A DNA stretch of 64,000 nucleotides from Neoarius graeffei (Eukaryota > Chordata > Actinopteri > Siluriformes > Ariidae). Where the stretch lies: NCBI RefSeq assembly GCF_027579695.1, contig NC_083596.1, forward strand, positions 12,730,798-12,794,797. The letters run 5' to 3'. Made by a program: the position numbers and the translations under genes. Of the stretch, positions 11,660 to 23,892 are shown one piece after another. Position 1 is the stretch's first letter, and each line of letters starts with the position of its first letter. A model generated the notes under the pieces. It worked only from the letters and a program-made list of their open reading frames with translations, ran no database searches and was not told the DNA's origin.

Positions 11660-12229
11660 CTGTGTCCGAAATCACTCACTATATCGTGAGGACACCATAC
11701 ATTATGTAAGAATTATTACAGTCTATATAGTGGACTCATAGTATCCCACAACGCATCGTGAAAAGTAGTGTACAACAGATGGTCACTAACCAAGCAATAT
11801 ATCCCATCATGCACTGTGGTTACGCTGGGGGAAAAAAATGGCAGACAACAGAATAAAAGTTACAGTGCAGAGCGAGGAATTGATCAAAAGCCTTAAGTTT
11901 GATTGAATAAAAGTCAGCGGCAAAGAAGAAAGTATTCAGCCTTGATTTCAAAGAACTGAAAGATGCAGCAGGCACAAAGTACTTTGTATTTATTAATGTG
12001 GGAAATACGCTCAGTATAATATGTATTTATTATTTTGAAAACCCACCAGCAGACTGATCTGGCACATTTTAATTGTGTGACATTAATGATGTAAATAACG
12101 TCGCAACAGAGTAATGTCCGAAAGTGTTTTTTCATTTTACCAAAGAGCTCACTATATAGTCCTCTATACAGTAATTCCCTAGATAGTGAGTAGGGAGTAG
12201 TAAACAAGTGAGTGATTTCAGACACAGGG
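11660..12229. mobile_element. TIR DNA transposon, about 570 bp
   Basis: Ends CTGTGTCCGAAATCACTCACT / AAGTGAGTGATTTCAGACACAG are inverted. No transposase. A similar TGTCCGAAAT end is common in fish non-autonomous elements; superfamily left open. Confidence 0.55.
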
Positions 12230-12282
12230 CCAGTGAATTAACAGTGTATCAGTAGCAATATTATCAGTAGTGTGTTATATAT

Positions 12283-12340
12283 ACATATATATGTGTGTGT
12301 GTGTGTGTATATATATACACACACACACTATATATATATC
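12283..12340. repeat. Palindromic AT/GT-AC microsatellite
   Basis: Runs of ATAT, GT, then ATAT and AC form a near-perfect inverted repeat able to extrude a hairpin, immediately before a SINE. Confidence 0.8.
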
Positions 12341-12706
12341 TCATCTCATCTCATTATCTCTAGCCGCTTTATCCTTCTACAGGGTCGCAGGCAAGCTGGA
12401 GCCTATCCCAGCTGACTACGGGCGAAAGGCGGGGTACACCCTGGACAAGTCGCCAGGTCATCACAGGGCTGACACATAGACACAGACAACCATTCACACT
12501 CACACCTACGGTCAATTTAGAGTCACCAGTTAACCTAACCTGCATGTCTTTGGACTGTGGGGGAAACCGGAGCACCCGGAGGAAACCCACGCGGACACGG
12601 GGAGAACATGCAAACTCCACACAGAAAGGCCCTCGCCGGCCCCGGGGCTCGAACCCAGGACCTTCTTGCTGTGAGGCGACAGCGCTAACCACTACACCAC
12701 CGTGAC
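12341..12706 (-). repeat. tRNA-derived SINE with L2-like tail, copy 1
   Basis: Head on the minus strand has pol III box A-like GGTGTAGTGG and box B GGTTCGAGCC; the 3' side carries the L2-like tail GATAAAGCGGCTAGAGATAA and a TGAGA pentamer run. Followed by an (AC)n run to 12725. Confidence 0.85.
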
Positions 12707-12725
12707 ACACACACACACACACACA

Positions 12726-13242
12726 CGTTCAAAAGTTTGGGGTCACTTTGAAATGTCATTATTTTTGAAAGAAAAGCACTGTTCTTTTCAATGAAGATCA
12801 CTTTAAACGAATCAGAAATCCACTCTATACATTGCTAATGTGGTAAATGACTATTCTAGCTGCAAATGTCTGGTTTTTGGTGCAATATCTCCATAGGTGT
12901 ATAGAGGCCCATTTCCAGCAACTCTCACTCCAGTGTTCTAATGGTACAATGTGTTTGCTCATTGCCTCAGAAGGCTAATGGATGATTAGAAAACCCTTGT
13001 ACAATCATGTTAGCACAGCTGAAAACAGTTGAGCTCTTTAGAGAAGCTATAAAACTGATCTTCCTTTGAGCAGATTGAGTTTCTGGAGCATCACATTTGT
13101 GGGGTCGATTAAATGCTCAAAATGGCCAGAAAAATGTCTTGACTATATTTTCTATTCATTTTACAACTTATGGTGGTCAATAAAAGTGTGACTTTTCATG
13201 GAAAACACAAAATTGTCTGGGTGACCCCAAACTTTTGAACGG
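12726..13242. mobile_element. Tc1/mariner MITE (GTTCAAAAGTTTGGGGTCAC ends)
   Basis: Inverted ends GTTCAAAAGTTTGGGGTCAC at both sides; right flank TA. No transposase. Followed by an (AT)n run at 13257-13303. Confidence 0.8.
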
Positions 13243-13243
13243 T

Positions 13244-13305
<62 letters not shown>

Positions 13306-13340
13306 AGTAAGAACATTAAAATATTAAGTCTGATTATCAG

Positions 13341-14412
13341 TACACTCTCAGAAAATAAAGTGCATTATTGTACCTTTTAGGGTACAACGGCTCATCACTG
13401 GGGCAGTTCCCTCTAAGGTACTTATTTGTACCCTTTATATTCTGCTTGAGAACAACTTTTTAGCCCCAAAAAGGTACACATAGTTACCTTGAAGTCCAAT
13501 AATGAGCCCTAGAGGGTACATTGGTGTAGATTGTACGTTAGGGGACAGAAATGGACTCCTTCTGTACACCTAATTAGTGAATAATATACAAAGGAGCTCA
13601 AAAACGTACATTTGTATTCATCCATTTCATTATATTTGTACTACATTAGTAGACTGGCTTATATGTCATTGGGGTTTTGTTTTCGAGTTGAGTTTTTATT
13701 TCGTCCTCGGTTGGTTCAGCAACACGCTCCGCCATTTTGTTTTTCTCTACTCATGGTATATGAGCTGATTGGCTACTACTAGGCTATCAGAGCGCACGAT
13801 TACTCATACCCAGTGATAATAATGTCTATTCACCAGTGAATTGGCACAACCCAAGCTCAAAGATATTGCGGTCATTCTGATTAATTAAAAACAACAAAAT
13901 TCACAAATCACAAAATAATTGTGACCTTACATATTTCTATTATTGTTACTGTAACACACTATGTAACTATGCTCTGTCTTTTGTAGATCCAGTGCACTTT
14001 AAAAAAAAAAACCCCAAAAAAACCTATTTTCAATATAATAAGTCAGATGGATAGATGATGAGGTACACTCTCAGAAAATAAAGTACATTATTGTCTGTTT
14101 AGGGGTACAACAGATTGTCACTGGGGCAGTACCCTCTCTAACGTACTTATTTGTACCCTTTATATACTGCTTGGGAACATGTACGTACCTTTTTGCCGCT
14201 AAAAAAAGTACACGCAGTTACCTTGGGGTCCAATAATGAGCCCTAGGGGGTACATTAGTGTAGGTTGTGCCTTGGGGGACAGAAATGGACTCCTACTGTA
14301 CCCCTATTTCTGGCCATGATAAATAGTGAATAATACAAAGGAGCTCAAAAATGTAGATTTGTATTCATCTATTTCACTATATTTGTACTACATTAGTAGG
14401 CTGGCTTATATG
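13341..14412. repeat. Two MITE copies (CACTCTCAGAAAATAAAG) in a 723-bp direct duplication
   Basis: 13341-13660 and 14064-14412 match closely, including flanking AAAGGAGCTCAAAAA and CATTAGTAG blocks. A third copy at 45834-46076 shows ends CTCTCAGAAA and TTTCTGACAGTG, so the unit is a TIR element. Confidence 0.7.
13666..13825 (-). mobile_element. Crypton-like family copy 2 (left end, exon 1)
   Basis: Minus-strand match to ATGGCGGAGCGTGTTGCTGA exon and the upstream terminal region with TACTCTACTA-like palindromic sequence; sits between the two duplicated MITEs. Confidence 0.7.
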
Positions 14413-16384
14413 CCCCACCACCCACCCATATAGCACTTGCCAGGGTAAAATTAGCCTTCAATGTTTAGCAATTTAATGACTTCTTTATATATAAATAAGT
14501 GTTGTTGAATTCTCCAATCTGATTGTTGATTCATTTTCTATAACAGCAGCTCTGATAGTAGTTCTGTCTGCAAAGCAAATCACAGGTTTATAGTAATGCT
14601 CTCTTTCTACTATGTTACTGTTTCCATAATAACAGCTCATTCATGGGGACTTGTATGGTGGACACATCACACAATCTAAAGCTAATACAAAAAAAAGAGT
14701 CAATATTTAGCAAAGAAAGTTTTAAGATGATTGCTGTGGTGATTAAGTTTTCTGTAAACAGACATTTAATTTAACTTTAGAGAAGGAGACTTCAGCGTCA
14801 GTGCTTAACAGTGTCCAACCGTCATGGGAAAGTCTTCAGGACTTTAGAGTTTGTCCTGTCCGGTTTCTCATTAACTACATTTTTTTGTACTTCAGAAGGG
14901 GATGGATGGATGGATGGATGGATGGATATTTTTAATAAAAAGAGTCTGGTAAGGAAATTGCTGTTTATAGCTATTATAATGGGGTAAAAGGAACTGACTT
15001 GTTTAGATCATTTTGTTTGGATTTATTTGTTCATGAATGTTCTACAACTATGTATATCTACACAATAAAAAGGTTTTTTTTTAAGTACATCTTTCTTTAA
15101 TTAATAAAAATTTCTTTCGTAAAAAAGGAACGAAAGAGAAACCTACTTCAGCATGGGCCAGTTGTGTTTTATTCCAATACGTTAATTCCAGCAACTAGTT
15201 AGGCGACTTACCTAAAAATAACTCATGCTATTAGACGTTGCCTGCTTTAACCCGTCACTGAAGACAACTGTGATTAACGATGAAAAAACAAACAAACAGG
15301 CTTGTGTACTTCAGGTTTAAATTTAAAAGCAGACAAAATCTCTGACCAAGTGGCCAAACGATCACGACTATACCATTACCGTCTACCACCATCACACAGG
15401 CCAGGTTTCATTTACCAGTAGTTTTACCAGTACTGCTGTAGGTCAGAGTTGGACATGCATTCACTAATCATTAATGGGTTAAATCAGACATAGGCATAAC
15501 TCAGATATGGCACAGATAACCTAGCGATAACAAGAATGAATTAAACTAACTGCATCCATATGGACCACAGCTCTCAACACGTGTCCTGCAACTGGCTGCA
15601 TACTTCTGCTGTGGAAACAACTTTCTCGTCTTCCACTAAAGGAATTTTTAAGTCTGTCTCCCCCCCCAAAAAAAAAAATCCAACACGTCCCTTGACACTC
15701 ACATAGGCTTGTTTTGATCTTTGTTGTGAAAACGTGATTTTGTATAGATGTTTGCAGAGGAATTTTTTGTTCTTGTTGTTTTAAATTACTGTTTTTCAGA
15801 AAGGCAGAGCCAAAACCCAGGGACTTTATATATAATTTTTTTTTTTTTTTTAAAAACCATACCATATTGCATTTTGGCTGAAGACGGAAAATGTTCTGTA
15901 TCCTGTGGACCTGAGCATTAAATGTATTCACTGCAACTGCTGCCATCTTGTGGATAAACTCTACAGACGTGATCACGACCAATTTGTACAGGTATTTGGT
16001 TCCAATGGCTTCCCTACAAGAACAATCCTTTCTAACAGTCAGGAAAAGCACAGTTGATGTTAATTGTTCTCATTAGCATCTGTATTGGGCACAGATTTCA
16101 AAATACACATGTATATAGCAAACATTTGATATTGTTATGATATAGTTTACAAAGGTTCCTAGAGGAAGCTAGATCACGTCTTCCCAGTTTCCAAACTTTG
16201 CCTTTACCATTTGCCAAACTTATGCCAAAAAAGTGACATTATTAAGAAATTCAGGTCACTGAAGCCAATCTGGCCGACTTTATCCACTAAAATAAGTCAC
16301 CATTAGGTTTTTTAAGAACCAGTCCTTGGTGGCAGGTCGAAAGCTACGTTGGATTTCTGGCTTGAGTTTCGACCCCACAAGCTC
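14413..16384 (-). other. Presumed ddx54 3' UTR and downstream spacer
   Basis: No protein is recognisable. 14500-14600 resembles the GTTGAATTC repeat seen at 2170, 27460 and 63480. A GGAT tetranucleotide run sits near 14898-14928. An AATAAA on the minus strand near 15167-15172 is one possible polyadenylation signal for ddx54, but nothing else supports it. The long open frame at 15521-16051 (minus) lacks conserved character. Confidence 0.3.
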
Positions 16385-16629
16385 TTACAGTCTCTTCCTC
16401 ATCTTGCCTTTCTTGAAGCGCCCGCGGCCGAAGCCGGACTTCATGACGTCGTGTAATCGCTGCTTGTTTCGGCCACGCAGCTTCTTCAAGCCGCCGCTTT
16501 GCAGGAACTGCTGCTTGGAGCGGCGTTTGCGCTGTTTCAAGATCTGTTCGTTGCTCTTCAGCTCTGAACGAACCTGTGAGCCCTTCTTGTTCTGGGGCTG
16601 AGAGCCCGCTCCATGTCGGCCCCTCCGAC
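16385..16629 (-). CDS. ddx54: ddx54 exon 20 (stop codon)
   Basis: Eighty codons plus TAA. Basic tail with [35 protein letters not shown] and the terminal KKGKMRKRL, which is nearly the invariant DDX54 C-terminus. Probably nucleolar targeting or rRNA binding. Stop at 16385-16387. Confidence 0.95.
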
Positions 16630-19600
16630 CTTAATAACACAGACACGTGAATTTATACAACAGAAGCAGTATTTTCAAATCAACTCTAGAGTCATAAGAG
16701 AAACTTAGGTATCATGCACTGGCTCTCTCTTTTATTATTATTATTATTGACTTGTATTTTTAATGAATTTAAAAGACAATTACCACTGTAATGTATTTCA
16801 TTCCATAAAGATTTCTCTAAAATGTGTTTTTTTTTTAATTCTTTCACGTTGTATATTATAATCATGTATTATTTGTGAATCTTATCTTTTAAAAGCTAAA
16901 TATAAATGAAGTTTGTTACTGAGACAATAAAAGTAAATAAATGCATAACGATGAGCTTATTATTTAATGCACTACAGAACATTAAGAATATTGATTATTC
17001 TATCCACATTCACTGGATATGAGCAATCGCGCGCTCTGATTGGCTACTCTACTACTAGGATATCAGCTCATATACTGTGAGTAGAGAAAAACAAAATGGC
17101 ACATCAAGTCAGATAGATCACTTTATCAAGTATTTAAAAGAAACAGAAATGGCTAAAAGAATATATATTTTTCCCCTCCAGTATCTCCTGTTCCACACTC
17201 CAGCCCAGTCGGTGGCAATAATTCACCTTTAAGTTGGTTTACCAACCACCAAAAAACCCTAAAGAAGAAGAAGAAAACAGCGGCGTGTGTTGCTGAACCA
17301 ACCAAGGACGAAATAAAAACTCTACTCGAAAACAAAACCCAAAAAAATACAAAAAAAAAAGGAACAAAATATGGAATAAAAGTATTTGATGGTAAGAACG
17401 TATCTTTTTCTTTCCAAGAATTATTATTATTATATTTATTATTATTATTAGAGCATTTTTCACAAATTGCTGCTATCATTTCACCATTTTGTTTACATTC
17501 TAAGCGGAAATGATTTTGTCGGACGTTTTGCATAAAGTTTTTAATTTATTGAATTTGCAAAAAAATAAAAATGCTCTGTTTCTCAAAATCCAGTGAATGT
17601 GGATAGAATAAAACAGTTATTCCACTCAATCTCGTCATACATGGCTTATAGCCGACTCGGTGCTAGCTGCTCATGTACGACTCGATTTCATGGAATAACT
17701 GTCAATTAGCACAACCCAAGCTCAAAAGATATTGCAGTCATTCTCTTTAACTAATAATAAAAAGATAAAATTCACAAAAATCGCAAAATAATTAATTGCC
17801 TTTACATCTTTCTATTATTGTTTTTCAACAGCTAATGAAACAACTCCTTTTATGGTCTGAAATATGTTCATGATTTCGAGGAGTTCATACCTCCAAATTT
17901 CAGTCCCCTTCCTCCTCCATTCTCTCCGTCTGAATCATCTGCATCATCCACCTTGTATTTCTTCTTCCATTCCTCATAGCTGCGCCAGAGTGAAGGAATC
18001 AATCTTCAACACCATTTTCATCATACGATTCAATCAGAATTAGTACAGAATCCACATAACTACAACCAGAACGCCAGATAAAAGGATACAAGTTCTTCTT
18101 CGACTTCTTGGCACTGACCACTTGCCCACTCTCCGTTTTTATTTTGTTCTTTTTGTCCTCTTTTCCCGTATCCCGGATGAATCGTTTTCTCTTGCGATCC
18201 CTCAAGAGATGCACACAGACAGAATTTATTCCCTATGGATTGTGACTGGTTTGGGTTTGATAAAGTGTGTGTGAAGGTGTCTCTCATCTCACCAACTCAT
18301 CATCTTCTTGTGCTGGTCCAGCGTGGCGTTCTCATCACCCATCAGATCCAGAACAGCCGAGGAGGCCTGCTGATCAAACGAGCTGCCCTCTGCTGCAAGA
18401 CTGAGTCTACGGAGAAAAGCGCCAGCACACAATCCCAACTTTACTCACTATAGCGTAGGATCTTAGAAGAAAAGGTTCAATCTAAAACCTTAAAGGACTC
18501 TTTGGATGTCTTTCTGAGGGAACCCTCATAAATCAACAAGGAACCTTAAATTAGGGTGAAAGCTAAGAACTCTTAACTATCCAAAGAGTACAGTATAGTC
18601 CAAAAATCAGATTTTGCCTCAAACAAGAGTAATATTTAAGATATTACACGGTGGTGCAAAGATATGAAGTTTCTCTTTGAGTGGTGAATGGATACATCAC
18701 GAATGAGTGAAATAATTTCAACACGAGAAGATGAAACTTCATATCTTTGCACCACTGTGTAATGCTCTTTATATTATATAGACACATCCACAAAAAATAT
18801 GCAAGTTCATCAAAATAATTTTAATTTTGAACCGGTTTGCCATTAAAACACTCGGATTGATGTCATCGGAGTGAAATATCAGGAATTATTATCCATACAG
18901 GACACTTTTTCGATGGAATGAAAACATGTTCTATCCCCTTCTAGCAGGTTTCATCTCATCTCATCTCATTATCTCTAGCCGCTTTATCCTGTTCTACAGG
19001 GTCGCAGGCAAGCTGGAGCCTATCCCAGCTGACTACGGGCGAAAGGCGGGGTACACCCTGGACAAGTCGCCAGGTCATCACAGGGCTGACACATAGACAC
19101 AGACAACCATTCACACTCACATTCACACCTACGGTCAATTTAGAGTCACCAGTTAACCTAACCTGCATGTCTTTGGACTGTGGGGGAAACCGGAGCACCC
19201 GGAGGAAACCCACGCGGAGAACATGCAAACTCCACACAGAAAGGCCCTCGCCGGCCACAGGGCTCGAAACCGGACCTTCTTGCTGTGAGGCGACAGCGCT
19301 AACCACTACACCACCGTGCCACCCAGCAGGTTTCATAGCATTCAATATTGTTAGCATATCGCTTATCCTATGTGTATTACGTCACTCTACCCAACGGAGA
19401 ATGAGCGTTGAATATAGTTCATGATATGACATGGTTGTCAAGACAGCATGACGTCTCACATCAGAGCTGACGTGAATATCCAGGAAGAAAGTTTTCTGTT
19501 GCACATGTGCAGAAACATTTCTTTGTTCGCCAGGAAAGAGAAAGACGCGTTGAACACCCGAAAGTCTACCAAAACTTCATTAGTTATTCTTCATGCATAT

Positions 19601-22600
19601 TTACAAGCAGTGGTGAACTGTTACTATTAGAGCTGGGACTTCAGACACACCAAAAAAGCAACAGGGCAAAGGATTTTGCAAGGGATTAGCGGCAGGCTGC
19701 CAGGTCTCTCCGCTGTATGTAGTTGTCAATGTTGATTTTAAAAGTAACTAAGTTACATCGGAAAATTAATACTTAAGTCTGAGTGAAAAATACTGTATCA
19801 CGTGTGCAGCGTGGAAGAAGAATGTGGAGACAGAAATCTTAGTTTCTCGGTCATTAGCCTGTGCTACTTGCTCTTGATAGCATGGGCTTGACCGCTTTAT
19901 TAGCACTTGCTAACACTACTGATGAACGCTACACCGGCTGGAAGGTGACTTCACTGCTGCGCTGACTCGTGGTTAAGCTCACGTTGGCCTTCAAGAAGGC
20001 TTAGCACGATAAATTTTTGGCCCCTCCCACTATAAATCAAAATCTGATTGGTTAATTCGTCTGTCACGTCCTACATAAACATACACTGGCATGGCCTTCT
20101 GTCCCAGCAATTAAGTCCTAACCAATGAGTGAGCAGCTCTAAACTCTTCTCAGCCTAGCGACACCAAACAAAAAAATCTCACTGGATAACTCGATTTTAA
20201 TGTTTTCAGGACAATAACCCTTTCATTTCTGAAGCAAATCTGATAGACAATGAGGCCAAATTAGAACAGAATACTTATACAACCCCGATTCCAAAAAAGT
20301 TGGGACAAAGTACAAATTGTAAATAAAAACAGAATGCAATGATGTGGAAGTTTCAAAATTCCATATTTTATTCAGAATAGAACATAGGTGACATATCAAA
20401 TGTTTAAACTGAGAAAATGTATCATTTAAAGAGAAAAATTAGGTGATTTTAAATTTCATGACAACAACACATCTCAAAAAAGTTGGGACAAGGCCATGTT
20501 TACCACTGTGAGACATCCCCTTTTCTCTTTACAACAGTCTGTAAACGTCTGGGGACTGAGGAGACAAGTTGCTCAAGTTTAGGGATAGGAATGTTAACCC
20601 ATTCTTGTCTAATGTAGGATTCTAGTTGCTCAACTGTCTTAGGTCTTTTTTGTCGTATCTTCCGTTTTATGATGCGCCAAATGTTTTCTATGGGTGAAAG
20701 ATCTGGACTGCAGGCTGGCCAGTTCAGTACCCGGACCCTTCTTCTACGCAGCCATGATGCTGTAACTGATGCAGTATGTGGTTTGGCATTGTCAGGTTGG
20801 AAAATGCAAGGTCTTCCCTGAAAGAGACGTCGTCTGGATGGGAGCACATGTTGCTCTAGAACCTGGATATACCTTTCAGCATTGATGGTGTCTTTCCAGA
20901 TGTGTAAGCTGCCCATGCCACACGCACTAATGCAACCCCATACCATCAGAGATGCAGGCTTCTGAACTGAGCGCTGATAACAACTTGGGTCATCCTTCTC
21001 TTTAGTCCGAATGACACGGCGTCCCCGATTTCCATAAAGAACTTCAAATTTTGATTCGTCTGACCACAGAACAGTTTTCCACTTTGCCACAGTCCATTTT
21101 AAATGAGCCTTGGCCCAGAGATGTCTGCGCTTCTGGATCATGTTTAGATACGGCTTCTTCTTTGAAATATAGAGTTTTAGCTGGCAACGGCGGATGGCAC
21201 GGTGAATTGTGTTCACAGATAATGTTCTCTGGAAATATTCCTGAGCCCATTTTGTGATTTCCAATACAGAAGCATGCCTGTATGTGATGCACTGCCGTCT
21301 AAGGGCCCCAAGATCACGGGCACCCAGTATGGTTTTCCAGCCTTGACCCTTACGCACAGAGATTCTTCCAGATTCTCTGAATCTTTTGATGATATTATGC
21401 ACTGTAGATGATGATATGTTCAAACTCTTTGCAATTTTACACTGTCGAACTCCTTTCTGATATTGCTCCACTATTTGTCGGCGCAGAATTAGGGGGATTG
21501 GTGATCCTCTTCCCATCTTTACTTCTGAGAGTCGCTGCCACTCCAAGATGCTCTTTTTATACCCAGTCATGTTAATGACCTATTGCCAACTGACCTAATG
21601 AGTTGCAATTTGGTCCTCCAGCTGTTCCTTTTTTGTACCTTTAACTTTTCCAGCCTCTTATTGCCCCTGTCCCAACTTTTTTGAGATGTGTTGCTGTCAT
21701 GAAATTTCAAATGAGCCAATATTTGGCATGAAATTTCAAAATGTTTCACTTTCAACATTTGATATGTTGTCTATGTTCTATTGTGAATACAATATCAGTT
21801 TTTGAGATTTGTAAATTATTGCATTCCATTTTTATTTACAATCTGTACTTTGTCCCAACTTTTTTGGAATCGGGGTTGTAATTAAATTATGAAAGAATGA
21901 AAGAAATTACAAATAACATTTGAAATGCTGATATGTTTGGGCCTCTCTGAATGCCTAGAAAGCCCTGATGATTTCCCTCTGTTTACAAGAGAAAAACATG
22001 CCAACGGACATCGAAAAACTGGAAAAGAGAGTGTGTATGTATAATAATAATAATAATGGCTTTTTTCGTGGTATATCAGATATATTCCATTCAGCTACTT
22101 GTCTTTGACTCATTCAACATCATGCTAGCTGAATGGAATATATCTGATATACCATTCAACGTCAGCCAATATTATTTAAATATGTCACACAGATCTGTGA
22201 TGTATTTCATATGAAAAATTTGAGCTATTCAACACGAGAAGATAAACTTCATGTCTTCAAGCCAACATGTGATTTTCTTTTTATTATACAGACACATTCA
22301 CAAACAGAAAGTACCCAAATTTATCAAAACAATTCATCGATTTTGTCATGAGTGACAAATCGTTTTGGTTCTCCATGTCCTGGATGTAACTTGTATGAAA
22401 AATACAAGTGGCGTATTTCCCAGTAAAGCACTCATGTCCATATAATATATTCAGTTCTTAACAGGTATGAAACAACGACGAGGAATTACTTCAGATGCAA
22501 AGGTGTGAAATAAATAAATGGGGAAAAAAGGGTATGCAAAAGGAGAATTCAGATATGTTTGAATGTCAAACAATAATTATCCAAAAACATCTAAAAAAAT

Positions 22601-23853
22601 TTTCAGTATACTCAAATGAGTATTACTTGGATCAAATTTTAAAAAGTTTTTGCTTGATCTGGTCATTAAGGATTAACATGGAAGAAAACAAAACAAAGAC
22701 ATACCCTCTTTCTGATTCAAAGTCTTTGGGTCTGTAGGGGATGTAAAACTCCTCGTCGCGGCCCGACTTCCTGTTCTTTTTGCTCTTCGGTCTGTCCGTA
22801 TCCACATTCTCATCCTGTTTCCGTTTCTTTCCTCCGACCACTTTTGAGAACACACCCTGACGGATGCAAGAGAGTCAGACTGATTTTTGTTGTCGTCATC
22901 CTTTTGTCTAATATTCTTTGGTAATAAGGTTGCTGAATTAATATAATATTCACCAATATCTTACTTCACAATTATCAATTGGAATGATTCCATCAGCTTA
23001 CGAAACCTTTCATTTTTAACTTTCAAAAAAAGTAAACTGTCTGTAGACTAACCTGAAGGTCTTCTTCATCATCATCTTTATTATCATCCTCTTCCTCCCC
23101 ATGGTGCAGTCGTGTTGTAGTTGAGTTCTGAATAGCTGGACGATTCAGCTGACTCACGGCCTGCATCTCTTCTCTCATCCTCTGGAATTTGTCGACCAGA
23201 CGGCTGTCCCGCGAACGCTTCGTCCTCATTACCTCACCGGCACTGGTTTTGTTGTTGGAGTTGATCTCAAATATCGTCTGAGAAGTTAAGGTAGTGCGTG
23301 TGTCATATATCCGGTAGATCTATTTACTTTTGACTGGCATTCTGAGTAACTGTGCAGAAATGACTGACAACTTAATACCGATAGCACTGTATAACGCATT
23401 GACTCACGGATTTTGACTTGTAAGCCTTGATCGAGTCGACCATCTGCAGTCTCTCCAACTCCATCTTCTCAAGTCCTGACCCTGGAAACATGTCAGAAAA
23501 AAAAATGACTAAGCAGACAAAGTCATCGAGCCAACCAGATTTCAACATGGTATTAAAAACCTCACAAACCTAGCAGTGGGTGAACAGCGATGGAGGATAG
23601 ATCGGAACTCTTCACTCGCTTGATAGATTCTGGTGAGGGGTTGGGTCGGGACTTCAGGTACTGCTTGTAAGCATTCTCAGAGACCCGTTTGAGGTTTTGG
23701 AGGTCTAAACAGTTCGCATGAGCCGTAAGGACGTGCGCGTCCTCGTCATCCAAGATGCTCTGTGGGACGCGACCCAACACTCCGTCAGCATCTAGACAAA
23801 GAAGATGATAAATAATTTTTAAAAAAAAACAAAAAACAATGACTTATGTATAA

Positions 23854-23892
<39 letters not shown>

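Noticed and set aside
15521-16051. A 176-codon frame on the minus strand downstream of ddx54
   Set aside because: Low-complexity Lys and Phe runs, no family motifs, and it lies where the ddx54 3' UTR is expected.
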